Positions 1-12,800 of a stretch of DNA of 64,000 bases are shown piece by piece. The notes below the pieces were generated by a model. It did no database searches, was not told the origin of the DNA, and worked only from the letters and a program-made list of their open reading frames with translations. A program made the translations under genes and the position numbers. How positions within the stretch are numbered: the first letter of the stretch is position 1; each line of letters opens with the position of its first letter. The stretch is from Ypsolopha sequella (taxonomy: Eukaryota; Arthropoda; Insecta; Lepidoptera; Ypsolophidae): positions 5,456,001 to 5,520,000 of the forward strand of contig OW204012.1 of NCBI GenBank assembly GCA_934047225.1. Direction: 5' to 3'.

Positions 1-633
1 ACAATTTAATTACTTCCGAATCCAAGAAGTAAGTTTCCGATCCGTCCGTGGTGTTCGCCATTGAATTAATGCTTCGTTAAAGAATCCGAGTCTCTAGATG
101 ACGGTATGGCGGTCATATTATTTTGCAAAAAAATTGTTATGTCAAAGTATCGATTTTTATGTATTTTTGGTTTATTTATTTATTTACTTTAATTAAAACG
201 GACAAACTAATTACAATAATTAAAGATAGTATAGCATATATTGCCTTTTGCAACAGTATTTCCTCGTGAACCTTCCTTCCTTTGGGTGGTAATAAATTAC
301 TATGAAAACGATCGGGAGAAGGTTTATCAATTTCAATATACCACTCTACTCTAACAATATTACTCGGCCAATGCTGCCACATTTCAAAATTTTTTAAATA
401 CGTCTATTTTGATTATTTTTTGTAAAGATCAAAGTATTCGAACTTTTCTTGAAGTGTGATGGAAATTACTGAAAACTTCAATTACTTTGGTAGAGTGAAT
501 ACATATTAAAGCACTATTTATCTAAATATTTCATAACCTATTAATTTTATATCACGAAAATGAACTTTTGGTAAACGACCTTCTTTAACGGTTTTTCTTC
601 AAACCCCTCGCTCAATATACCTTCTAATTCCAG
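1..633. other. E(Pc) intron, nothing recognised
   Basis: AT-rich intronic DNA upstream of the first exon seen. No repeat family or exon could be supported. The preceding E(Pc) exon must lie further left. Confidence 0.6.
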
Positions 634-828
634 GAAAAACGACGAGAGCTCCTACGAGAAAATGCTGAAACTTCGACGGGACTTAGCTCGAGCGTTGACC
701 CTCCTTGAGTTGGTCGCCAGAAGAGAGCGTGCGAAGCGAGACTTGGTCAAACTGACGGCGTTACTGGCTGAGCGAAGATATGTGGCGCAGGACTTCGCTG
801 GACATCTAATAGCGGAGATACCGCAGAG
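634..828 (+). CDS. E(Pc): E(Pc) exon 1 of window (end of EPcA domain)
   Basis: Acceptor ttctaattccag, donor cagag|gtaggc. One leading base completes a codon from an upstream exon; 64 codons follow, beginning KNDESSYEKMLKLRRDLARA, a charged helical segment almost identical to vertebrate EPC1. The exon leaves phase 2. Its 3' half (from about 703) plus the donor is the first unit of a 162-bp tandem array. Reading past this donor meets TAG at once (AGG TAG), so only this first copy can serve the protein. Confidence 0.92.
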
Positions 829-3800
829 GTAGGCTTTATTTACTATGTCGTAAGGTCTGAAACCCCTTGAGTTGGTCGCCAGAATAGAGCGTGCGAAGCG
901 AGACTTGGTCAAACTGACGGCGTTGCTGGCTGAGCGAAGATATGTGGCGCAGGACTTCGCTGGACATCTAATAGCGGAGATACCGCAGAGGTAGGCTTTA
1001 TTTACTATGTCGTAAGGTCTGAAACTCCTTGAGTTGGTCGCCAGAATAGAGCGTGCGAAGCGGGACTTGGTCAAACTGACGGCGTTGCTGGCTGAGCGAA
1101 GATATGTGGCGCAAGACTTCGCTGGACATCTAATAGCGGAGATACCGCAGAGGTAGGCTTTATTTACTATGTCGTAAGGTCTGAAACTCCTTGAGTTGGT
1201 CGCCAGAATAGAGCGTGCGAAGCGGGACTTGGTCAAACTGACGGCGTTGCTGGCTGAGCGAAGATATGTGGCGCAAGACTTCGCTGGACATCTAATAGCG
1301 GAGATACCGCAGAGGTAGGCTTTATTTACTATGTCGTAAGGTCTGAAACTCCTTGAGTTGGTCGCCAGAAGAGAGCGTGCGAAGCGGGACTTGGTCAAAC
1401 CAAGGATACCTCTGAAACAGGCACAACCAGCTGGCCCACCTTGCCTGGGACCGTTTGATGGGGTTATATCCATGCCAGCTCTTATATAAAACAGACTGGT
1501 GACGGGCATCGGCGTCACTGGTGCGATGGTTTTCGGCAAAGCGCTCACCAACCCGCCTGCCCAGCGTGTGTGAGTATGGGCATTTCTTCCAGGAGGACCG
1601 CCAACAGTGGCGAAATCGTGAAAAGGCCTATGTCCAGCAGTGGACGAACCAGGCTGATGAATGGATTATGGCTAGGATTCTGACAAACCCCCTTCGCTTT
1701 TTATTGAAATAAAAATTGAAATTATTTATTTATCTTCCAAACATAATTATTATTACAGTTTTTTTTTTTTTTAAAGTATGCGACAAAAATGAATAAGCTC
1801 AGCTATATGCTGTGATAGAAAAATAAAATGATCTTCACAGTGCTGATTTTCAGCTTGTCCCCGTTCTTGCAGAATGTAGAAAAGAAAATTGGGAAAAAAG
1901 ATTTAACATTACGATATGAATATAGCATGCATTACATTTAAAAATAGAAATAATAAAGTAGAACATGAATTCATAAATGAACAAAAAAGAAAAAATACTT
2001 CAATTGATATTCTATAACATTTTTATAAAAAGTTTATAAAAAGTAATAACAAATTTTGAATATTTAAATATATATATATTTATAGAATGTTGCACAGCGA
2101 ACCATAGGCAAATATTGAGCCAGGCAATGGAATTTATTATTTAAAGCGGCTTTTTATCTCATCCATTTGTTTTTCAAGCAGATTTTTCCTGATACGTGAT
2201 ATGGTTACTCGTCTGTGACTTGTACCCTTTTATATCAGTAAACTTATTAAGGTGACTCCGTCGGAAAAATTAGCACCTCGATTCGTGGTGGTTGAAATTT
2301 CGAACAAAACCATATTAAAATAAAGTTATAATCAGCTCGCACTGCAACATGGCTGTTATGTCAGTCGCTGCGGCTGACAAGTGCGAAAATAGTGTGTTTT
2401 TAATTAATTTTATGTAAAATAAAATAAATTTCCAAGAATTGAGAAAACCATAAATATTTGTAAATTTTCATACTGTTCCGATCAAAATTGCAGCAGTTAT
2501 ATTATTACAAGTGGACAAAAAATCGAGAAATAAGAGTAAACTTAGAATTTTCTTGCTTCACTTCTGTATATTAAAATAAAATTCAGATAAAAAACCACAT
2601 CACTATTTATTTCATGTAGATTTACTATGTATTTTACTTCTATTAAAAAATGCTACAGTTACCGTATAAAATGGTTACAAAGTTACTCAGTTCAAGGTCG
2701 TTGGCATTGGGAGAAGCCTTAAATAGGCATCTTAGTACACATGTACCTTTCCTCATTTGTCTTTATGCCTTGAAATAAAATATTAAGTTACCTTTTCAGT
2801 CGACCATCGTACACAGCGGCGTCGCTGGCGGCACAAACCGCCCGTTTCCGCGACGTGTCGTACTCAGCGCACTACGCCCCTCCCCGCGCGCCCGCCACAC
2901 CGCCCGAACAGTCGCGACAGAGAGGGGATATGGTATGTACACATTTGCGGATGTTTTCGTTGTGTCGGTACTTTGGTTTCGTAACTTGGTATGGCACGTT
3001 CGGGAATGAATAAATCTCCCCACAGTTAAGCCTGGGTAAAGCTAGCCTCTAATACAATTGCAATTTTTTTTGCTGGGTTTATAAACAGTAAAACCTGTAG
3101 GTAGCAGACCCGTAGACATGGAGGTGTCCTACAACACTCCGAAATATTCGGATTAAAAAAAAACAAAAGTAATTATATATTTCCAATTAGTTTGACGTAA
3201 CATTTACTTCTAGATAATAACAGGTGTAAACAGACTGCTACCTTTAATGAAACTACATATTTTACCGATCATACTGAATCATTTCATACTGAAAAATGCG
3301 TAAACCCTAACACAACGAGATACGGTCGTTTTTTGAGGCAGCGTCGTCCGTGAAACAGCTGTTCATGCGCAGCATTCTAAAATAGACCTTCCTCCTGCGA
3401 GTTAAAGTCTTTAAGTAACAGTTGAATATCTTTACTTTATTTTTCTTAAGAGAGTTGTTCAGTATGATCATTCGTCTTGTTATACCTTGTATATTTATGA
3501 CTCTACTATGATATATTGACCAACTGTACATGTAAATAATTAAAATAATATATGAAATATGAAATCAAAATAATTAATATATCACTACATAGTATAAAAC
3601 AAAGTCGCTTCCCGCTGTCTGTCTGTCCCTATGTATGTTTAGATCTTTAAAACTACGCAACGGATTTTGATGCGGTTTTTTTTAATTTGCAGAGGAAGGT
3701 TTATATGTGTAATACATTTCCGTGCAAAGCCGGGGCGGGTCGCTAGTAAATATATAATCGGTGAAAAAGAACTATTTAAATTAATATAGATCATAAATTT

Positions 3801-6800
3801 ACTGTTATTTTAATTGTTGAAGTTTATTTATTCTCATTTAAATCCGCCTGTACGATATTCCAGTTTATTTATAAACGAGCGTGCCATGCTAAGATTATTG
3901 CGGTATCTCTTAGTTTGGGATTCGTTTGTGACATTTAATTTGTCAACAGTCACATTGTTGTCTTCCTTGAGTCAAACAAAAATAGTATGAAAATTTCACA
4001 TCCAGTCACGTAAAAGCCGTGTTATTTTGTTACGTCCCACTATTCTAAATAATACATATCTACCATACCCGAATTACAATATCAGATCTTATTTACAAAC
4101 ATTGTTTTTCTACCGAGAAGTTACGTCTCGATGTATTCGGTTCTAAAACAGGGCACATTGACTGAACAAGTCTAAAATGTGTATACACCGGTAGAATATA
4201 TAGGTAAATTTCCAAAAGATTACATTTTTTGGACAGCACGGGACGTGGGCTGGGAGTCCTTGACCAATTAGAGAGCGTGTAATGCAGTTTTGACATATTG
4301 CAGATGTTCTTCTATCTCACGAAGTACGTTTGGATATTGTTGTAGTAGAGACGTGTACAGAAGCGCGGTTTGTGTGTGTTGCGCGTTTTGTAGCGTCCTG
4401 AGTGTGTGTGCACGCACTGCTATAGCCGTCGCTACGTTATCGAATAATGTACCTTTTCCTCAATTGCAAATAATCTATATTGTCACACGGAAAAACACTT
4501 TGCCTGGTTCATAATTTGTATATCATCTATACTGGTCGCAAGATCTTGCTGCACGCGGGCTCATAAAACGTGTTTTGCGTAGTGTTGTCCTTGCGTCGAG
4601 CAAATAAAGCTGATTCTGAAGGCTTTAATTTTAGTTTTAGTGCTGTCAAAACTAAATTTTCTTCGATACAAAATTGTCCTTAAGAGTTAGGATTAGAAGC
4701 TAAATGTCTTTGGAAAATTTTAAGCTTTGACAGCACTAAAACTGAAATTAAAGCCTTCAGAATTGGCTTTACTATCTATATAACTAAAATGGTGAGGAAC
4801 ATATGCGCTTCAAAACAATTAGAAGACGATCAAGAGATGACGGTTACTTTTATTATTTATTTGTTAATGAGGGTAATTGCGATGACAATGACTATTAATG
4901 ATATTTAATACTTAGCAATCATTAATCGATCATTATTATTTGTTTTTGTTTATCATTACAGTTTTTATTTATAGGTAAATACAATAGAATAAAATAATTT
5001 CATTATATTAAATGCACATCCAAAAAAAATAAGTCTTATTGTTTGATTTTAATTTTACGAGCATTTACCAATAACATATCGATACGCGCGTTGTGATTCA
5101 CTACGCGTTGCCATAAGATCGATAAGTGAGAGTGAGCGCGCAATATGCTTCACTGTGCTCGCACTTTTTATTGTCCCGCGTGCAGCGAGATATTGCGGCT
5201 AGTTTAGTAGCGGTGTATTATCACAAATATTATCTCGGTGTACAATGAGGGATTATGTTATGTGAAACAACCTTATACAACAAGTAAGAGCCAAGTCTGA
5301 CACCATGACCCCGCAGGGTCGGTCAGATTCATTGCCAACTTTGGAAACCCCTGTTACTGGGGGCTCTCTCTTGCCCCGGCGAACCTCCTCCATCCCCATA
5401 GTTCGACCCTTACCACTGTAACAACAGATACCACTCTCTCTAATCTGTTGTTCACTAGAAATCACATAACCTCTCAATGGTGTCGATTCGACGCAACACA
5501 ACTGACAAGACTAAACTTATTTTGAGCGTCCCGTCTTTGTCTATGTGATACAGAAAGAAAAGGACAGAACACTTAAATTAAGTTAAGTCCTGTCAATTAA
5601 GTCAAGTTGTGTTGCGCCGAATCGGTGTTAATGTATCCCTGATCCCATGTGTCCTAACATAGACTAAGTATTACTACGTATAATACGTCAAGGCGTAGCA
5701 AATTTTTTACGCGCCCTTACAACACTAGGTGTCGCCAAGTGTTGCAAATAAGCATAATTTGTTTAATTGGCTGCAAGTAAACTGTCATGGTTACCAAGTT
5801 AACATGTGTCTGTAATAGTTTTGCTTAAAAAAACTAGATGGCGCTAAGTTGGCAACACTAATAGTGAATTTTCAGCGCCATTATCGAAATGGGAATTATT
5901 TTCATGTTACGTGACATCGCTGTGCCACTAGCGTCACCAATCGGTATTTTTTAGCATCGTGTTCGTCAGAGGATTTAGCAACGCCATCTAGATTTCGTTA
6001 GAATTTTACACCTTTTTTTTGGCTACAAACGGATGTGTGGGAACTGCTAGTCTATACGTAGTAATACTTAGTCTATGGTCCTAACAAATAGACGTGTCAA
6101 CACTGACATCAATCGCCACTGGGATTTCTGGTCAGTCAGAAAAACGCCACCTTGTTTTACATTTCTCTCGGAAGTGACGTCACAGTGTTGCCACTCAAAA
6201 ATATAATTTTACAAATATTGTTACTCACTCGACGTTCTGAAATCGCGTACATTCGCGACAATAGCCGAACAGACTTCGTGAGATAGAAAATCTACGTAGA
6301 AAGCTAGCGTGAAGGTAGTCGCAGATGGCGTTGCGCAACTCGGAGCACCGCTTCGGAAGGGTGGGTGTGCGAGGGGTACGGTGCAGGTCACAGATAACTT
6401 CACGCGCGCCTTGTGTTCTGGCCCGAACTGTAGAGCAGTGCGTGGGTTTGTTGTCAGAATGTGGGCAACACTACAATCGCTTTATTGTAAAAAAATGTAC
6501 GAGACTTTGAAGTATGTACTGCTTTAAAATATACAAAAAGAGTCTCCTAGTAGTGGTGGCTCGTGCTCCAGTAAACTGGTCGTTCAACTCACTAAAGTTA
6601 CTATAAAACCTAATAAAATTATAATTACTTTATTTATTCTGTTAGATCCGGCGTGATTCTTCTGATGCGATTTGTTCTAGCACTTTTGAATGAAAATTAC
6701 TTCTGGGAGACTCCTAGTGTAATCATAATGTTTTTGACACGTGAATCTTCCGCCCCGCGACCCACGTGGTCCATAAAAGTGTCAATTTCCGGTAAAGTTA

Positions 6801-9800
6801 GCTACAATGTTTGTAAATAAGCTGAAAGGGGCGGTGATTGCGTGGTGTTACGGTAGTGTGTGTACGTTCCAGCGCGAGAAGCGTCCGTACAAGCGACGTA
6901 AACACAGACACCCCCACCACGCGCCCGGCGTCGCCCAGCCGCACAGAGGTGAGTGCCAGGCGACTATAGCCCGTGCCACGAAGGTAACAACGTGCATTTT
7001 ACATTGGAAAAATAGAGCTCAAGTACACTGAGTTTACGATCATCTTATACTGGCTTTGATTTACGAGAAAAACGCCCCAAGTCATATAAAAACTGTATCC
7101 TTCAGGGGTCCCTTTTCGGTCCTTTTTTGTTTAAGGTGAAACGTCAGTCGCTAAACTATTGGCGTCAAATGGCACAAATCAAAATTCTTTTCAAATTTAA
7201 ATTCCTAAACAAGAAAAACCAAGTTAAGTTACGCACTTTGCGCTAAGCTACTGTCGTTTAACCTTAAGTAAAAAGAAACCCAACATAAAAAAAATACAAA
7301 ATAGTTTATTTAGAAAACAAGTTGTACGTACACAGTATGTAGGCCTTATCCATTTAAGTTTATAGGAAAACCTGTATTAGGATGAAACCGCTCTTCCCTA
7401 TGTTTAACAATTACTTGCTCATTACGACTTGTATTATGTAGAAGTTACCTTAATTAACTAAGTTAAAAAACACTTGAAAATTAATTTAAGCTAACTTATG
7501 AATAAAAGGGGAAGTTGAAAAAGGGTTTGGTTAGGTTTAAATAAATATATATAAATATAAGTACTTTTTATTATATATTTTATTCTGCATAACATTTTTT
7601 TTAACATAAAAACTTGTGAATGCAAAGCAATACCAACCTTCACACTGACTGCTAGTAATTCATTGTTTATCTAAATATAAAATACGTTAAAATTTAAAGA
7701 CTGTTGTGCAATTTGATATTAATAAAGATATTTGTAGTGTTTTTTTGATAACATTTTAAAGTCTGGGTAAAATTAATTTTTAATTAGGAACCACTGTTTA
7801 CCGGACAAACAGACGTCAAAGTTATGAAAATAAGCGAGTAAAGTTGCTTATACAGATGCTCTAAAACCTTTGCAAAGTGTACTTGTTCACCTTCTAAGCA
7901 CGAGCTAAAATGTTAACCACAGCACGCGAATCATTGCGTATAGTTTTGGCTGATGAAAAATATTCAAAATTTTACACGAAATGGGATGCTGGAACCCTGC
8001 CAAAGGAACCTGTCAAATTGCAAAAATGAATCTATCTGTGAAAATGCTCATATGTACCTAATCCTAGTAGAATTTGGTGCCAGGAACCGCGAATTAACGG
8101 ATCCGAGTTTCTGTTCCTAACACATGTGACGTTTAATCTGTGTCTGATAGACTCTGGGGTGTACACGTCATCTGAAGAGGAAGGCGTGTCCCGAGCGGAG
8201 ACCAGCTCGCCCCCCGACGACGGACCCTTCGCGTTTCGGCGTAAAGCCGGATGCTTCTATGAGATGGTGAGTAATAGCCACTAGCACGAAAATGTCACGT
8301 AGGTAATGCTATTTAAAGCTCATATTTCAATGCTTTACTTTGAGGTGGTCTGGTGTCGATCCGTTGTAATGTGCGACGACCTAGGCTCCACTTCGTTTGT
8401 CGAAAATTGTTGGTTAATTTGTCTAGCAGCAGTAGTTCAGGGGTAGAACGCTGGCCACTCAATGTTGAGATCCACGTTCGATCCCCGGTCGGGCACGCAC
8501 CAATGAGTTTTTCGGAATTTATGAGCATTTCGGTGAAGGAGAATGTTTTCACATCGTAAGGAAACGTGCATGCCTTAAAAAGCGTGTATATATGCCCGAA
8601 AAACGGCGATGACGGCGGGACGTAATAATCGTTGCTGAAACGCGGGTGTACCGAGTGTGGACTGTGACTTGCAGTTCACACTCGGAACACACTACAGTGC
8701 TCCTTTATTAGTTAACTTTGCGGGTGTGACGTAGCATTTAAAGTACCAATTAAATTATATTGTAAAGCAAGGCAATTCCTTTGATATTGGGGGAAGAATA
8801 GTAAAAAAAGCTTTAAGAGGGGTTTCGCAGCTGGATTGTGAAAAACCCGCCTTTTTCTAAATTAATCGAAACAACAAATTCAAAATTCACTCAATAGTTA
8901 TTCAACAAAACCTTATGTTATTACCTATGTTTTGTATCGGAAAGTTTCCATTGGTTTCTGTAAATTAGAATTACAAAAAAATTTTCAAATTCAGTTGACG
9001 TGCAGGTAACACAGTTGTAGCAGGTAACACTTAGAATATCTCTCGAATTTCTAGTCATTTTTGTATTTTGAAGATTGTCTCTGAATTCCTTGTTAAGGAA
9101 TATGAATAGTTTCTAAGTTTACAGACAAATTTAATTGATTTCTTGAATATTTTTTCAGCCCACCACAACATTATTTGGCGATCCCGTGGACCCTGATAAT
9201 TCCTCAAAGGACGGACTCTTTGAACATGAACTTGATAATAGGCTGAGGTAGGTGTTGGTTTTCTTTCGATAACACTGGAATATTACCGTTACTGAATTTT
9301 TTATTTAGATATCTTCATAGTTCCTTAATCAAAGCGCTACCATGTTAATATTTGCTCCATATTTCAGGTTTACTCTAACAACGATAAATCAGCCCTACCC
9401 CCACTGTATCGGCTTCACTCGGCGGAGAGTGGCGCGCGGCGGTAGGATAGTGCTTGACCGTATAGCGACACCGCTCGATGACCTTTGGCCAAACCTACCC
9501 TTCAACTTCACCAAGTCATCCAGGTATGTGATAGTTAACTCTGTCAACTATAAACTAGCCCTACCCCGACTGCATCGGCTTCACTAGTCGGCGAGTTGAG
9601 CGTGGCGTCCGGATAGTGCTTGACCGCATAGCGACACTGTTCGATGACCTGTGGCCGAAACTACCCTTCAACTTAACCATGTCATCTAGGTATGTGATGG
9701 ATTACTCTGTAAAGTGTGAACTAGCTCTACCCCCACTGCCTGATAGTGCTTGACCGCATAGCGACACTGCTCGATGACCTGTGGCCGAAACTACCCTTCA

Positions 9801-12800
9801 ACTTAACCATGTCATCTAGGTATGTGATGGTTTACTCTGTCAAGTGTGAACTAGCTCTACCCCCAATGCCTGATAGTGCTTCACCGTATAGCGACACTGC
9901 TCGATGACCTGTGGCCGAAACTACCCTTCAACTTCACAAAGTCATCTAGTTATGTGATGGTTTACTATGTCAAGTGTAAACTAGCTCTACCCCCACTGCC
10001 TGATAGTGCTTCACCGTATAGCGACACTGCTCGATGACTTGTGGCTGAAACTACCCTTCAACTTCACAAAGTCATCCAGTTATGTGATGGTTTACTATGT
10101 CAAGTGTAAACTAGCTCTACCCCCACTGCCTGATAGTGCTTCACCGTATAGCGACACTGCTCGATGACCTGTGGCTGAAACTACCCTTCAACTTCACAAA
10201 GTCATCCAGTTATGTGATGGTTTACTATGTCAAGTGTAAACTAGCTCTACCCCCACTGCCTGATAGTGCTTCACCGTATAGCGACACTGCTCGATGACCT
10301 GTGGTAGTTGAACTACCCTTCAACTTCACAAAGTCATCCAGTTATGTGATGGTTTACTATGTCAAGTGTAAACTAGCTCTACCCCCACTGCATCGGCTTC
10401 GCTCGTTGGCGTGTGGCGCGTGGCGTCCGGATAGTGCTTGACCATTTAGCGACACCGCTCGATGAAGTGTAGCCGAAACTATAGCCTGTAGGGCTGCGAA
10501 ACGATCATGAAACATAAATTATGTGTTTCTAGATACAAGGCAGAGCGCGATGAGGAAGTCCAATTAGAAACGGAACAGCACCGGAACCCGCGCACCCTGA
10601 CTCGCGACTACCACACCAGCGGCAAGCATCCGTGGCGACACGCCTTCCGGAGACATCTCAACAGGTAACAACACTGCTTTCTGGCTAAAGGCCTCGACAG
10701 ACAGAAATACTGAACTTAATAGGGCAATATCCCACCAATATTATAAATGCGAAAGTTTGGATGGATGGATGTATGTTTGTTACTCCTTCACGCCGTAACT
10801 ACTGAACCGATTGGGCTGAAACTTTGCACAAATTTAGTTCTAAAACCTGGAATAGGACATAATTGTCTTCACAAAAATTAAACCAACGCGGGCAAAGCTA
10901 GTAGTACAATACAATACGTTTGTTTGCTTCAAAATGTGTGAAGGTTGTACAGATATACATGAGTCTAGGTCCAGGGCGTTTCTGTGCGGTATCTCTCATA
11001 CACCACCAACATCACGCTACCACCTCGCCCCGAAAACGCCACGCTTTCTGTCTGCCGAGGCCTTAAATACATAGTGGGCCAAAAATTTTTGCAAATAGCA
11101 ATACTGATTTTCTCGAAAACGGTAAAAGGGGAGGGCGCGCGGTAAGCGGGGAACTCAACGGCGGATCCAGGGAGGGGTCATGGAGATCATGCCCCCCCCC
11201 CCTGGGCCTAGGTTTTTCTATACATACGCTAAATTTACCTATAATTGCACAAAATTGTATCATATATTTCGACTAATTCGGAGCCTGTGACCCCCTCCTG
11301 GCTCGCAGGCTGGATCCGCCCTTGGAGGAACTGTGCGTCAGTTCGTTCTGTTTTAGCACAGTTTAAACTGTGGCTTAAGTCACGATGGAGCGTGCTTTTT
11401 GTGACAAACATTTTCATAAAAACAACGATTGTTACGTAATTGTTCGACGCTTGTTTAGAATTGAATAGACTGTGCCACGTAAAGGAGTTCCACGATGAAC
11501 ATCAAACAAACAGGGCGGCTTCGGTTAAGAAGCAGGAGGTTGGAACTTTAATTGAGAAAAGATTCAAATTTATCAACACGTGAGCGTTCGCAAGCTTTGG
11601 CAATACCGAGACCTATTGTGAGGCGACTTTCATATTTGGACCTTAAATTGCATCCGTACAAAATTCAAATTGTGCAGTAAATGAAGCCAAACGATTACAT
11701 CCAACGTAAGTTATTCGCTGAAACTATGCTAGAGCGTCCTTCTAGCCTCGACAACATATTGTTTACGGACGAGGCCCATTTCCAATTGAACGGGCTCGTG
11801 TCAACAAGCAAAATTGTCGATATTGGAGCAGCGATAGCCATCGTCTTAAGGCGATTTGTAAAAGTTTTAGCGTCCCTGTTACTCCATATGCGAAAAAGCC
11901 CTGCTTTGCAAAAAAGCTGCTTTGCAAAATAAACTATTTGAATTTGAATTTGAATTTGCCCTCAGTGCGAGTGGGACGGATTCGTGGAAAAATAGCAAAA
12001 ACTCGGTTTTTTATTAATATAAAATGTACTAAAGATGCCATCAAAATTTCGTTTAACCAGGTCTTAGATACCGTTAAAACCCATCTTAATAAAATATAAT
12101 TGCAGTCCATATGTCATCCTAAATTGTCAGACCAGGAGAATTGGTGTCGAAATGGACCTCATTTCAATAAATATTCGGCTCGTGCCGCAAACTCACATTC
12201 GTCAGAAAACGTTTCATCGCTCTCGTATCGTAATATACTATTGGCATAATTTGGGATCTCGTACCAAAGTTTTCTATTTACTCCTTTATCTGGGCCCGCG
12301 CATGACAATTAATCTAGATTAAAATATCCTGGAAATTCATATGCTAATGCTGTATTGTTTCCACAGAAATCCCCACCTGTGGACGGAAGACACAAAACCC
12401 GACGACCCCAGCATCAAACCGGAACTCATGGACATCGATAGTGATAAACTCATAAGTGATATTAGTGTAAGTGAAGACCGAAGGACATCGGACGAAGTGA
12501 AGTTTAGTGTCGACGAAGTTAAATGCAGTGTCGACGAAGTAAATTGTAGTGTCAACGAAGTGAAGTGTAGTGTAGAGGAACAGAAGTGTAGTGCGGATGA
12601 AGTGAAGTGCAACTTGGACCGGGTGATGAGGAAGCGGTCTTGGTCAGGGTGTAGCGACTCGAGTTACGACTCGGAAGGCAGTCTGGAGCCGGTTGAACAA
12701 GAGTTTGAGAAGTTTATCGAGGAGGTGAATAAGAAATGGTGAGTTTGTTTTGTTTATCTTTCAAATTATGATATAACCCGAATCAAAAGACCTTGGGAAT

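Larger units (their letters stand above)
2933..6872. other. E(Pc) intron filled with mobile elements
   Basis: Holds the Helitron 3582-3746, MITEs 4535-5199, 5479-5629 and 5659-6077, and otherwise unassigned sequence (2933-3581, 3747-4534, 6086-6872). Nothing recognised in those remainders. Confidence 0.6.

Noticed and set aside
1..36. Possible upstream E(Pc) exon ending at gaa|gtaagt
   Set aside because: The phase could fit, but the residues before it (LITSESK) do not match the EPC family and the sequence is AT-rich like intron.
652..1551. 299-codon open frame on the - strand with a perfect 54-residue repeat
   Set aside because: It is the reverse of the 162-bp exon/donor array; the period is a multiple of 3, so one frame stays open by chance. 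The + strand codes E(Pc) exon 1.
12337..12612. 91-codon - strand open frame rich in Ser/Thr/Leu
   Set aside because: Antisense of the coding heptad repeat in E(Pc) exon 8; its regularity comes from the 21-bp unit.
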